A DNA stretch of 64,000 nt, from NCBI RefSeq assembly GCF_903645325.1, contig NZ_CAHJXQ010000003.1, positions 1 to 64,000 of the forward strand. Direction: 5' to 3'. Below are positions 9,243-17,582 of this stretch, one piece after another. How positions within the stretch are numbered: the stretch's first letter is position 1; each line of letters opens with the position of its first letter. Source of the stretch: Microbacterium tenebrionis. GTDB lineage: Bacteria; Actinomycetota; Actinomycetes; Actinomycetales; Microbacteriaceae. The position numbers and the translations under genes are program-made. The notes beneath the pieces are model-generated. The model was not told the origin of the DNA, did no database searches, and saw only the letters and a program-made list of their open reading frames with translations.

Positions 9243-9728
9243 TTACTCCGCGATGTGAGCGAGCAGGAACCAGCGGTCCTTCTCGAGGCCGCGCATGATC
9301 TCGATCGCGACGTCCTGGCTCGTGAGGTCGACCTCGTCGAGACCATCGATCGCGGCCTTCGTGTCGACGAGGATCGCATCGATGTCCGCGATGACGTTGC
9401 GGATCAGCTCTGCCGACTGCGTGAAGCCGGCGGGCACGGCGGAGGATGCGCCCTTCTCGGCGACGGCCTTCACCCGTGCGTCGATCGGGAGACCGAGGGC
9501 GACGATGCGCTCCGCGGCCGCGTCGGCGAAGCCGCCGGCGTTCGTGACGACCGAGTCGAGGAGTTCGTGGACGCCGATGAAGTTGGCGCCGCGGACGTGC
9601 CAGTGCGCCTGCTTTCCGCTGATGGTCAGCGCCTGGAGCCCGAGGACGACGGGGGTGAGGAACTGCGCCGCGGCGGTTGCCACGGTCGGGTCGCTCACGG
9701 TGGTGGAAACGGTCTGCGCCTTGCTCAT
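9243..9728 (-). CDS. dps: Dps-family DNA-protection ferritin
   Basis: 161 residues; cytoplasmic dodecameric miniferritin that oxidises and stores Fe(II) with H2O2 and may coat DNA. The inter-subunit ferroxidase motif is present (KQAHWHVRGANFIGVHELLD, with His, His, Asp spacing), and AAERIVALGLPIDARV is typical. The N-terminus is short and carries a single Lys, so DNA binding is uncertain. The RBS GGAGGAAGAAC precedes the ATG at 9728. It is divergent from the gamma-carbonic anhydrase across about 140 bp. Confidence 0.93.
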   Translation of the reverse strand: MSKAQTVSTTVSDPTVATAAAQFLTPVVLGLQALTISGKQAHWHVRGANFIGVHELLDSVVTNAGGFADAAAERIVALGLPIDARVKAVAEKGASSAVPAGFTQSAELIRNVIADIDAILVDTKAAIDGLDEVDLTSQDVAIEIMRGLEKDRWFLLAHIAE

Positions 9729-9854
9729 TGTTCTTCCTCCAGTACGGCTTTTCGATGCCTGATGGATACAACGCTACTCAGCCTGGAGCATTCCGCAAGC
9801 AAGCAAAGGCTGGGCTTAGCGGCCCGAAAATCCGCGGAATCACGCGGAAGTCAG

Positions 9855-9868
9855 GATAGTCTCGCCTT
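9855..9868 (+). promoter_or_regulatory. Probable -10 element of a leaderless transcript
   Basis: TAGTCT occurs seven bases before the ATG at 9869. There is no Shine-Dalgarno sequence between, and the spacing suits transcription starting at or next to the A of the ATG. A similar TAGGCTCGCCTTAT stretch lies at 12876-12889. Inferred, with no clear -35. Confidence 0.4.
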
Positions 9869-10408
9869 ATGAGCATCTCGTCGTCGGCATCCGTCCTCGC
9901 CCTTGCAGACCGAACGCCCGATGTCGCCGAAGACGCCTTCGTCGCTGACGGCGCTCGGATCGTCGGGGAGGTCAGGCTCGAGGCGGGATCGAGTGTCTGG
10001 TACAACGCGGTTCTCCGCGGCGATTCGGCGGGCATCGTCGTCGGGCGGGGGAGCAACGTCCAGGACAATGTCTCGGTGCACGTCGACAGCGGCCACGGCG
10101 TCGTGATCGGCGAGAACGTCTCGATCGGGCACAACGCGGTCGTTCACGGCTGCACGATCGGAGACGGGTCCCTCATCGGAATGGGCTCGGTCATCCTCAG
10201 CGGCGCGGTCAGCGGCAGCGGATGCCTGATCGCCGGCGGGGCCGTCGTCCTGGGTGGCACCGAGATCCCGGACGGCTCGCTCGTCGCCGGCGTGCCGGCG
10301 AAGGTCAGGCGGGAGCTGACCGAGGATGAGCGGGCTGATCTCGTCCGCAACGCCGAGATCTACCATGAGCACCTGCGCACGCACGCGCAGGCTGCACCGC
10401 TCGGATAG
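9869..10408 (+). CDS. Gamma-class carbonic anhydrase family protein
   Basis: 179 residues of hexapeptide repeats forming a left-handed beta-helix, followed by a C-terminal helix. Zinc-type ligands appear in SVHVDSGHGVVIG and SIGHNAVVHGC, and VWYNAVLRGD carries the conserved Arg/Asp. Family members are trimeric carbonic anhydrases or related acetyltransferase-like proteins (PaaY/YrdA); activity cannot be read from sequence alone. It ends just before tRNA-Met. Confidence 0.88.
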   Translation: MSISSSASVLALADRTPDVAEDAFVADGARIVGEVRLEAGSSVWYNAVLRGDSAGIVVGRGSNVQDNVSVHVDSGHGVVIGENVSIGHNAVVHGCTIGDGSLIGMGSVILSGAVSGSGCLIAGGAVVLGGTEIPDGSLVAGVPAKVRRELTEDERADLVRNAEIYHEHLRTHAQAAPLG

Positions 10409-10420
10409 AGTGGATCCGCT

Positions 10421-10494
10421 AGGGCGGTGGCCAAGCTGGTCAAGGCAGCGGGCTCATAACCCGACGATCGTGGGTTCAAGTCCCACCCGCCCTA
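10421..10494 (+). tRNA. tRNA-Met (CAT)
   Basis: Cloverleaf with acceptor AGGGCGG/CCGCCCT, anticodon loop CTCATAA (CAT) and T-arm GTGGG TTCAAGT CCCAC. CC follows the discriminator A, but the full CCA is not encoded. Most likely elongator Met; tRNA-Ile2 (lysidine-modified CAT) cannot be excluded without identity-element comparison. Confidence 0.92.
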
Positions 10495-10505
10495 CCGAAC
10501 GTCCG

Positions 10506-10748
10506 CTACAGCGGCCGCGCCGTGATGGCTTCGTTCCCGAGGTCCTTGCGCGCGGTGCGCAGGCACTTGGTGCACAGCAGCTCGACCGTACGCGGATGGT
10601 CCTCGCCGCACGTGCAGTCGATCGTCACGCGCCACTTGGCCCGGCGCCCGCACGGAGCGTACGCCTCCTCGTCGCCGTGATCGCACTCGCACTCCACGGG
10701 CACGTCCTCGTCCCAGCCGAGAGCGAGGTCGGCGAACTCCAGGTCCAT
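10506..10748 (-). CDS. Small Cys-rich hypothetical protein
   Basis: 80 residues with acidic N-terminus and two Cys groupings (VECECDHG, YAPCGRRAKW, DCTCGEDHP, LLCTKCLRT), suggesting one or two zinc ribbons. I do not recognise a named family. An in-frame ATG at 10763 would add five residues. It directly follows the DUF262 gene on the same strand with an 18-bp gap, so the two may be co-expressed. Confidence 0.65.
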   Translation of the reverse strand: MDLEFADLALGWDEDVPVECECDHGDEEAYAPCGRRAKWRVTIDCTCGEDHPRTVELLCTKCLRTARKDLGNEAITARPL

Positions 10749-10765
10749 AGGAGCATCCTGCCGCA

Positions 10766-12763
10766 TCACATCACGTTCCCGATATAGGAGTACTTCACGA
10801 ACACCTCTGCGGCGATCCCGGATTCTTCGAGAACGCCCTGCAGCGCGTTCATCATGTAGTTCGAGTCCCACCCCATGTAGAGGAAGTGCGTCTCATCGAG
10901 CGCGTCCCAGTGGCCCTTCCATGCCGTGCCGGCGTAGATCGGCCCGCCATGGGCAGCGCTGTAGGCCAGGGCGGACTCCCGATCGTCCGTCCACGCCCGC
11001 CGGAACACCCGGTTGAACAGCGCACGGACATCCTTGACCTCCCAGTGCTCGCCCCGGTACTCGACGTAATCGAATTCGCGGTCCCATCCGGCGGGCCACC
11101 CGCGCCGGCGAACGGCATCCAGAACGGGCGTCAGGCCGTCGTCGTCGATCTCAGGCAGCGCGGGGCGCGCCCAGATCCGCAGGAGGGATGCCGCAAGCCG
11201 AACCGTGCGCTCCGTGATCGCCGCCGTGCCCCACGAGGCCGCATCGGCAAGAGCCCGCGTCTCGTCGACGGAGCTGCGGGCATAGGCGTCGCGCTGCTTG
11301 TCGGCGAACGACGCCCCGAACACGCGCTCGGCGAGGCCCTGTTCGAGCAGGGTCAGGTTCCCGAGTGTCGGTGCCAGCGCGCGGTGACTGTTCTGCTCGT
11401 CCTCGGAGTACTCGCTCCAACGGCGCTTGCCGTCGCCGGACCACGCCTCACTCGGCATGAGGGGGACGATGTGCTCGATGTCGACCTCGGACGTGTCATC
11501 GACGCCCTCGAGGCGCCCGAGCACGTACGCCGCGTGCGGCAGCTCGACGTATTTGAGCACCGCGCTCACGCGCTCGTCCGAGGGGGTGATGCGCGCGAAG
11601 GCGCGCATCAGGGCTCCGCGACCCTCCACCCGCGCGCGGCAGAGGCGGGCGATCAGGCGCTCGGGGGGCAGCCCGACGAGCGCTCGGCGCAGGTAGAGCG
11701 CCTGCGTCCACTCGAGCGTCTCGAGGAGCTCCTCGCGAGGGATCAGCCCTCGGACGTGGTCGCTGTAGGCGCTCATCGCGAGAGGGTAGGCGGCACGACC
11801 GAACGTGTTGATGTACCCGAGCTGCCGGCGGATCTCCTCGTCCTTCTCTCGCGAGGGATCGAGCAGGATGCCGTAGATCTCGGCGTAGTGGCGCCAGACC
11901 TCGGCATCCGCCTGGAGATGCGCGACGTCGACGCTCGGGAACGAGCGCCGGAACGCGGCATACACGCCGTGCTCGCCGTCCGCCGACACCTCCCGGCCGG
12001 TCGTCATGACGAGGTAGTGCCGCCAGAACGCGCCGATCATCTCTCCGGTGTGCTGCTCGATCGGCAGCCAGAACCGTTCCTCGACATCGAGCTGCTCCGC
12101 GTGCGTGAGCCCCATGAGGATGTAGTTGTGGATCAGCTCGTGATCGCGCAGCGGCTCGCCGGTGGAGTTCAGGCTCTCGAAGATCTGCTGGGCGTTCGCT
12201 TGCGCGCCCAGGGTGATCGAGACGTGCTCGAGCCGCTGCAGGCCGCGCCAGATGGCCGGCGCTTCGTCCGCGTGCACCTGGCTTCGGAAGAACGCGTAGT
12301 TGTCGTCGAAACGCGACTCCCGCTCGGCGTCGTCCCGGCGGTCGAGGACGACCGACTCGTAGAGGTCTGCCCAGGCGTCGTGCGGTCGCAGCTTCGTGCG
12401 GGTGCTGTCGTCGGCGCGCACGATCACGCGCTCGAGCGCGTGGGCCATCACCGGGTCGCTGTCCTGCACGGTGTGGTGGAGGGCTGCGACCAGCAGCATG
12501 ATCGTCGTGAGGCGCTGCTGTCCGTCGATGAGGATGAGGTCGCTGTCGGCGTCGTCCTCGGCCGAGAGGATCGAGCCGATGAAGTGGCGATGCGCGTCGC
12601 CTGCTGCCGCCACGGCGCGGATGTCGGCGAGCAGCCGCTCGCATCCGCCGATGTCCCAGCGGTACTGGCGCTGATACACCGGCACGACGATCGTGGTGCC
12701 GGGAGCGGAGAGCCAATCGATGGTGTTCACCGCGTTCGCTTCGACATTCGTGGCGGTTGCCAT
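10766..12763 (-). CDS. DUF262/DUF1524 protein (GmrSD-like nuclease)
   Basis: A 665-residue protein with the two-domain plan of type IV modification-dependent nucleases. The N-terminal DUF262/GmrS-like ParB-fold NTPase has VPVYQRQYRWD (about residues 28-38) and LILIDGQQRLTTIMLL (DGQQR, about 77-92). The DUF1524/GmrD HNH region is VDIEHIVPLMPSEAW followed by the conserved LGNLTLLEQG. GmrSD enzymes cut glucosylated-hydroxymethylcytosine phage DNA, but many DUF262 proteins have other or unknown targets. A further C-terminal domain of about 150 residues (DFEVEYRGEHWEVKD-like segment onward) is unassigned. Single-gene architecture, in otherwise core DNA. Confidence 0.85.
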   Translation of the reverse strand: MATATNVEANAVNTIDWLSAPGTTIVVPVYQRQYRWDIGGCERLLADIRAVAAAGDAHRHFIGSILSAEDDADSDLILIDGQQRLTTIMLLVAALHHTVQDSDPVMAHALERVIVRADDSTRTKLRPHDAWADLYESVVLDRRDDAERESRFDDNYAFFRSQVHADEAPAIWRGLQRLEHVSITLGAQANAQQIFESLNSTGEPLRDHELIHNYILMGLTHAEQLDVEERFWLPIEQHTGEMIGAFWRHYLVMTTGREVSADGEHGVYAAFRRSFPSVDVAHLQADAEVWRHYAEIYGILLDPSREKDEEIRRQLGYINTFGRAAYPLAMSAYSDHVRGLIPREELLETLEWTQALYLRRALVGLPPERLIARLCRARVEGRGALMRAFARITPSDERVSAVLKYVELPHAAYVLGRLEGVDDTSEVDIEHIVPLMPSEAWSGDGKRRWSEYSEDEQNSHRALAPTLGNLTLLEQGLAERVFGASFADKQRDAYARSSVDETRALADAASWGTAAITERTVRLAASLLRIWARPALPEIDDDGLTPVLDAVRRRGWPAGWDREFDYVEYRGEHWEVKDVRALFNRVFRRAWTDDRESALAYSAAHGGPIYAGTAWKGHWDALDETHFLYMGWDSNYMMNALQGVLEESGIAAEVFVKYSYIGNVM

Positions 12764-12939
12764 GTTGTTCGCTTCAGCTCCTCACATCGGCGGCTGCGGA
12801 CGCTCCGCCGTGAACGAGTCTAGTCGGGGGCGGATTTTCACGGCCGCGTCCAGGGGCGTCGGAGGAGCCCGATGTTAGGCTCGCCTTATCAGGGCCTGTT
12901 AAAACGTGCTGGCCCCCGATGAAAGGACATGACTCGATC

Positions 12940-13713
12940 ATGGGATACATCAAGTCCGCAGCGCTCGAGGACAAGGGCTTCGTCGTCCTCGACAGCTACA
13001 ACCAGGAGCTCGACCCCCAGGAGTGGCTCGACATCGAGTACAACGACTGGAAGTCCTCCGGTGACACCCGCTTCGCGCCGCTGGCCAGCGCCAAGGGCGA
13101 CATCGAGTGCAACGGCTTCTGGAACCACAAGCCGCCGCGCACCGACAAGGACGGCGTCTGGATCCCCTCGCAGACCGAGAAGGCGCCCAACCTCACCCGT
13201 CGCGCGCAGGAGCCAGGCGCCAACGTCGGACGCTGCCGCGTGATCGAGCTGCAGCCGACGCCGTACGGCGAGTGCCTCTACAACCTCCACCAGGACGACA
13301 ACAACCGTCTGAACCCCGACGGCACCGGCTGGGTGGTCCGCGGGTTCTTCAACCTCACCGACGACAAGGACAGCTTCTTCGTCCTCCGTGAGAACCGCAC
13401 CGACCCGAGCATCGAGTACCGCATCGCTCTGCCCGCCGGGGCTCAGCTGATCGTCGACACCCAGCGCCTGTGGCACGCCGCCACGCACGTCGGCACCGAG
13501 CCGCGCTACTGCCTGATCACCTCGTGGACTTCCGGCCCCGAGCTGGACGCCTACATCGAGAAGTACAACGGCACCGATGACGTGCCGAACGTCGAGGTCC
13601 CGCAGGACGTCCTCGAGGCCGGCTACGCCGAGCAGGCCCGTAAGGATGCCGCACGAGCCGCGTACTACGCGGCGAAGGGCCAGCAGGCCAAGCTCGCCAT
13701 GAGCGAGGCCTGA
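12940..13713 (+). CDS. 2OG-Fe(II) oxygenase-like protein
   Basis: 257 residues from the ATG at 12940 (an in-frame ATG lies at 12919; GAAAGGA lies about 12 bases before 12940). LYNLHQDDNNRLN gives an HxD-type iron site and IVDTQRLWHAATHVG the distal His, followed by RYCLITSWTSG with a basic residue suited to 2-oxoglutarate. This is the order expected for a double-stranded beta-helix dioxygenase. The substrate is unknown. The C-terminal 40 residues are charged and Ala-rich. A perfect-stem terminator follows. Confidence 0.6.
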   Translation: MGYIKSAALEDKGFVVLDSYNQELDPQEWLDIEYNDWKSSGDTRFAPLASAKGDIECNGFWNHKPPRTDKDGVWIPSQTEKAPNLTRRAQEPGANVGRCRVIELQPTPYGECLYNLHQDDNNRLNPDGTGWVVRGFFNLTDDKDSFFVLRENRTDPSIEYRIALPAGAQLIVDTQRLWHAATHVGTEPRYCLITSWTSGPELDAYIEKYNGTDDVPNVEVPQDVLEAGYAEQARKDAARAAYYAAKGQQAKLAMSEA

Positions 13714-13741
13714 CGCACTTCGAGGTCTGACACACCGCACG

Positions 13742-13779
13742 GAAACCGCCGAATCACACGCTTGTGATTCGGCGGTTTC
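13742..13779 (+). terminator. Terminator, 17-bp perfect stem
   Basis: A 17-bp perfect stem beginning GAAACCGCCGAATCACA with a CGCT loop, ending in a GTTTC/T run. It lies just after the 2OG-oxygenase-like gene. Confidence 0.88.
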
Positions 13780-13868
13780 TGCGTCATAATCGCCGTATAA
13801 CCGCATAAGAACGCCACTCTCGTGGATCAGGTCGTAGGGGAAGACGCACCTGATGAAACGGAGAGATC

Positions 13869-14372
13869 ATGGCGACGGCATACGCACGCGGAGTGGTGTT
13901 CATCCACTCCGCACCTCGCGCGCTCTGCCCGCACCTGGAATGGGCGGTCGGACGCGCCATCGGTCGTGCGGTGAACTTCGACTGGGCCGACCAGCCCGTG
14001 CTCGAGGGATCTCGTCGCGCCGAGTTCTACTGGGACGGCCCGGTCGGCACGGGCGCCGCTCTCGCGACCGCGATCCGCGGATGGGAGCACCTCCGGTTCG
14101 AGGTCACCGAGGACCCGACACCGCGCAGCGACGGCGGGCGCTGGCTGCACACGCCCGATCTCGGCATCCACTACGCGCAGACGGACGCCGCCGGCAACAT
14201 CGTCGTCGGCGAAGACCGCATCCGCTACGCGATGGAGATCGCAGCGGGCAGCGCCATCGAACTGCAGCGCGAACTCGACGTCGCCCTCGGCTCCGCATGG
14301 GACGAGGAGCTCGAGCCGTTCCGGCACGCCAGCGACGACGCCAGCGTCGTCTGGCTGCACAAGGTCGGCTGA
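13869..14372 (+). CDS. DUF3145 domain-containing protein
   Basis: 167 residues matching the actinobacteria-specific DUF3145 family throughout: ARGVVFIHSAPRALCPHLEW near the start, DWADQPVLEGSRRAEFYWDG, and WDEELEPFRHASDDASVVWL near the end. Cytoplasmic, no signal peptide or membrane segment. Function is unknown; conservation across Actinobacteria suggests a core role. Its gene is convergent with the ASCH/fab block. Confidence 0.9.
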   Translation: MATAYARGVVFIHSAPRALCPHLEWAVGRAIGRAVNFDWADQPVLEGSRRAEFYWDGPVGTGAALATAIRGWEHLRFEVTEDPTPRSDGGRWLHTPDLGIHYAQTDAAGNIVVGEDRIRYAMEIAAGSAIELQRELDVALGSAWDEELEPFRHASDDASVVWLHKVG

Positions 14373-14444
14373 CGCACAGCTCGGGGCGCGGGGAGGCGCA
14401 AGTATCGGCGGCCGGTGTTCATCCCGGCGGCTGAGAACGCGAAT

Positions 14445-14490
14445 CCCGCGCCCCGCCATCAGTTCGGCCCGCGCCCCGCCATCAGTTCGG
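14445..14490. repeat. 23-bp perfect tandem duplication
   Basis: The 23-bp unit starting CCCGCGCCCCGCCATCAG occurs twice back to back (14445-14467 and 14468-14490), between DUF3145 and the ASCH gene. The second copy contains the ASCH stop codon (14482-14484), so the duplication leaves that protein's end unchanged. Confidence 0.95.
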
Positions 14491-14943
14491 ATGGACCAGC
14501 CGGAATCGCTCGCAGAGAACCGGCATGTCCGGCTCGAAACCGCGCGGGTTCCCGGAGTGCTCGCGCCAGAAGCGCTCGTGCACGGCGCGCCAATGTCGCA
14601 GCGTCCGATCGCCTTCCCCCTCGGCGTGCGCGTGAGATTCGGGCACCCGGTGAAACGGCACGGTCTGCAGGTCGGTCGTCTCGATCACGGCACGCGGAAC
14701 ACCAGAGCCGTCCAGGATGATGCTGAACTCGCCCACGACGGGCAGGGGGTCCCCGGTGGCCTCGTAGTCCCAGATCGACGACGCCGTCCCGGTCTTCGTT
14801 CCGGCGAGGACGAGCTCGAGGAGACCGTCGGCGTGCTCAGGGGTCGCACCGAACGCCCATGCCTCGGGGACGGGTTCAGGCAGGTCGGGACGAGCCCGCC
14901 GCAGTTTCTCCCAGAAGGCGTCGTGCGCGGGGACCGCGTCCAT
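14482..14943 (-). CDS. ASCH domain protein
   Basis: 153 residues. ASCH is a PUA-like beta-barrel linked to RNA or nucleoside chemistry. Seen: AGTKTGTASSIWDYEATGDPLPVVGEF (family GTKT and WxY region; about residues 47-73) and PMPVLCERFRLVH-type ending. Bacterial members include N4-acetylcytidine amidohydrolases; this one cannot be assigned a substrate. Its ATG overlaps the fabF stop by ATGA at 14941-14945, making it the last gene of the fatty-acid operon. Confidence 0.85.
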   Translation of the reverse strand: MDAVPAHDAFWEKLRRARPDLPEPVPEAWAFGATPEHADGLLELVLAGTKTGTASSIWDYEATGDPLPVVGEFSIILDGSGVPRAVIETTDLQTVPFHRVPESHAHAEGEGDRTLRHWRAVHERFWREHSGNPRGFEPDMPVLCERFRLVHPN

Positions 14944-16184
14944 CAGCCTTCGTAGTCCGTGAACGCCACCACGGCGTTGTGGCCGCCGAAGCCGAAGGAG
15001 TTGCTGATCGCGAGCTGGGGGCCGTCGCCCAGCGGCTGCGCATCGCCGGAGACCCGCAGCGGGATCTCGGGGTCCTGCGTGGTGATGTTGATCGTCGGCG
15101 GAGCGACGCGGTCACGGATGGCGAGGATCGTGTAGATCGCCTCGAGAGCGCCCGTACCGCCGAGCAGGTGACCCGTCGACGCCTTGGTGGCCGACACCGG
15201 GATCTCGTGCACGCGATCGCCGATGACGTTCTTCAGCGCGATGTACTCGTTCGGGTCGCCGACCGGGGTCGAGGTCGCATGCGCGTTGACGTGGGTGATC
15301 TCGTCGGGAGTGCGACCGGCAACCTCGAGCGCCAGGCGCACGGCGCGCTCGGCGCCGCGGCCCTCCGGGTCGTTCGCGGTGATGTGGTACGAATCGGCGG
15401 TCACTCCACCGCCGACGAGCTCGGCGTAGATCTTCGCGCCACGCGCCTTGGCGTGCTCCTCGGTCTCGAGGATGAGCACTCCGGCGCCCTCGCCCATGAC
15501 GAACCCGTCACGATCGACGGAGTAGGGGCGCGATGCGGTGGCCGGGTCGTCGTTGCGACGCGACAGTGCCTGCATGGACGCGAAGGACGCCACCGTGATG
15601 GGGTGGATGGCCGACTCGGTGCCGCCGGCGATGACGACGTCGGCGAGCCCGGACTGAAGGTGCTCGTAGGCGTTCACGAGCGATTCCGTGCTCGAGGCGC
15701 AGGCCGATGCGACCGTTCGTGCGAAGGCGCGCGCCTGGAAGTGCAGCGACAAGTTGCCCGCTGCCGCATTGGGCATGAGCATCGGCACCGTCATCGGCAT
15801 GACGCGGCGCGGGCCCTTCTCGCGGAGGGTGTCCCACGCGTCCAGCAGGGTCCACACGCCGCCGATGCCTGTCGCGAAGTCGATGCCCAGGCGCTCCGGG
15901 TCGACGTCGGGGGAGCCCGCGTCCTCCCAGGCCTCCATGGCCGCGACCATCGCGAACTGCGACGACGGATCCAGACGCTTCGCCTGCGGGCGGGCCAGCA
16001 CCGTCTCCGGGCGGACGATGGCCTCGGCGGCGAACGTGACGGGGAGGTCGTATTCGGCGACCCAGTCGTGCTCCAGCGAGCGGCCACCGGAGACTCCGGC
16101 GAGCAGGTTGGTCCAGTTCTCCGGCGCGGTGCCGCCGATGGCGGAGGTGGCGCCGATGCCCGTGACGACGATGCGCTTGGTCAT
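14943..16184 (-). CDS. fabF: Beta-ketoacyl-ACP synthase II
   Basis: A 413-residue thiolase-fold condensing enzyme that elongates acyl-ACP with malonyl-ACP. The catalytic triad is visible: Cys in TVASACASSTES (about residue 168), His in HVNAHATSTPVGD and His in ATKASTGHLLGGTGALE. The glycine-rich ending NSFGFGGHNA is intact. It is fourth in the operon fabD-fabH-acpP-fabF, 75 bp after acpP. Confidence 0.96.
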   Translation of the reverse strand: MTKRIVVTGIGATSAIGGTAPENWTNLLAGVSGGRSLEHDWVAEYDLPVTFAAEAIVRPETVLARPQAKRLDPSSQFAMVAAMEAWEDAGSPDVDPERLGIDFATGIGGVWTLLDAWDTLREKGPRRVMPMTVPMLMPNAAAGNLSLHFQARAFARTVASACASSTESLVNAYEHLQSGLADVVIAGGTESAIHPITVASFASMQALSRRNDDPATASRPYSVDRDGFVMGEGAGVLILETEEHAKARGAKIYAELVGGGVTADSYHITANDPEGRGAERAVRLALEVAGRTPDEITHVNAHATSTPVGDPNEYIALKNVIGDRVHEIPVSATKASTGHLLGGTGALEAIYTILAIRDRVAPPTINITTQDPEIPLRVSGDAQPLGDGPQLAISNSFGFGGHNAVVAFTDYEG

Positions 16185-16259
16185 GTGCGTGTGGTTCCTT
16201 AGGTGAGGGGGCAGGAGGATGCCACGCCCCGCGGGTGCGGGGGTGGCATCCGTCAGGTG

Positions 16260-16508
16260 TTACTCCTGGCCGGCGACGATGAAGTCGACCGCGTCCTTGA
16301 CGGTCTTGAGGTTCTTGACCTCGTCGTCCGGGATCGTGACGCCGAACTTCTCCTCGGCGTTGACGACGATCGTCATCATGGAGATCGAGTCGATGTCCAG
16401 GTCGTCCGTGAAGGACTTCTCGAGCGCGACCTCGGAGCTGTCGATGCCGGTTTCGTCGGTCACGAGCTCGGCGAGGCCGGCGAGGACCTCATCGTTGGTG
16501 AAAGCCAT
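16260..16508 (-). CDS. acpP: Acyl carrier protein
   Basis: 82 residues, acidic, four-helix carrier. The phosphopantetheine attachment site is the Ser of DDLDIDSISMMTIV (about residue 41; the common DSL is DSI here). Shuttles acyl chains between the Fab enzymes encoded on both sides. The GAGGAAAT-type RBS precedes the ATG. Confidence 0.96.
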   Translation of the reverse strand: MAFTNDEVLAGLAELVTDETGIDSSEVALEKSFTDDLDIDSISMMTIVVNAEEKFGVTIPDDEVKNLKTVKDAVDFIVAGQE

Positions 16509-16574
16509 GTGGATTTCCTCTTTCTTGCGGTTGGGTTCGGAACCGTGCCCAGTCTAGGGAACGGCATGCGGGGT

Positions 16575-17582
16575 TCAGGGGAGGACGACGACCTGCGCGG
16601 CGAAGACGGGCCCGGCGCCGAATCCGATCTGCAGGGCGAGACCGCCCGACAGCTCGGGGTGCTCGGCCATCAGCCGGTGGCTGGCGAGCGGGATCGAGGC
16701 GGCCGACGTGTTGCCGGTCGTCTCGATGTCGCGGGCGATCACCGTTGTCTCGGGGAGCTTGAGCTGCTTGGCGAACTCGTCGATGATGCGCATGTTCGCC
16801 TGGTGCGGGATGAACGCCGCGAGGTCCGCAGCCTCGACACCGGCGACCTCGAGAGCCTCACGGGCGACCTTGGCCATCTCCCACACGGCCCAGCGGAAGA
16901 CCGTGGGGCCTTCCTGGCGCAGGGTCGGCCACGGCACGTCGCCGGCGCCGTCGCGGTAGTCGATCAGCGTGTGGTTCATGCCGACGGCATCCGCCTTCGA
17001 TCCGTCGGAGCCCCATACGGCCGGCGCGATGCCGGGCGTGTCGCTGGGACCGATGAGGGCGGCGCCCGCGCCATCGCCGAGCAGGAACGAGATGCTGCGG
17101 TCTGCGGGGTCGACGATGTCGGAGAGCTTCTCCGTACCGATGACGAGAGCATGCTTCGCGGCACCGGCCCGGATCAGTGCGTCGGCCTGAGCGATCGCGT
17201 AGGCGTAGCCCGCGCACGCGGCGTTGATGTCGTATGCCGCCGCGGGGTTCGCGCCGACGCGGTCGGCGACGATCGCCGAGACGGACGGCGACTGCTTCGG
17301 GTTGCTGATGGTGGCGACGATGACCAGATCGACGTCGGATGCCGCGACCCCGGACTTCTCGATCGCCTCGGCGGCCGCGATGGCCGCGAGGTCGATGGCG
17401 TCGGTCTCCTTGACGGCGCGCGTGCGCGTCACGATGCCCGTGCGCTGACGGATCCACTCGTCGCTCGAGTCGATCGGGCCGATGAGGTCCTCGTTCGGCA
17501 CGGCGATCTCGCCGCGCGCGGCGCCGTAGGAGAGGATGCGCGTGTACTGCGGGCCGCTCGTCTGCTTGAGTGCGGGGGTCAT
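16575..17582 (-). CDS. fabH: Beta-ketoacyl-ACP synthase III
   Basis: A 335-residue initiating condensing enzyme joining acyl-CoA and malonyl-ACP; in Gram-positives with branched lipids it favours branched primers. Seen: SDEWIRQRTGI, the active-site Cys in DINAACAGYAYAIA, the His in AFIPHQANMRIID and the Asn in TGNTSAASIPLA. The ATG at 17582 overlaps the fabD stop by ATGA, so they are translationally coupled. Confidence 0.96.
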   Translation of the reverse strand: MTPALKQTSGPQYTRILSYGAARGEIAVPNEDLIGPIDSSDEWIRQRTGIVTRTRAVKETDAIDLAAIAAAEAIEKSGVAASDVDLVIVATISNPKQSPSVSAIVADRVGANPAAAYDINAACAGYAYAIAQADALIRAGAAKHALVIGTEKLSDIVDPADRSISFLLGDGAGAALIGPSDTPGIAPAVWGSDGSKADAVGMNHTLIDYRDGAGDVPWPTLRQEGPTVFRWAVWEMAKVAREALEVAGVEAADLAAFIPHQANMRIIDEFAKQLKLPETTVIARDIETTGNTSAASIPLASHRLMAEHPELSGGLALQIGFGAGPVFAAQVVVLP

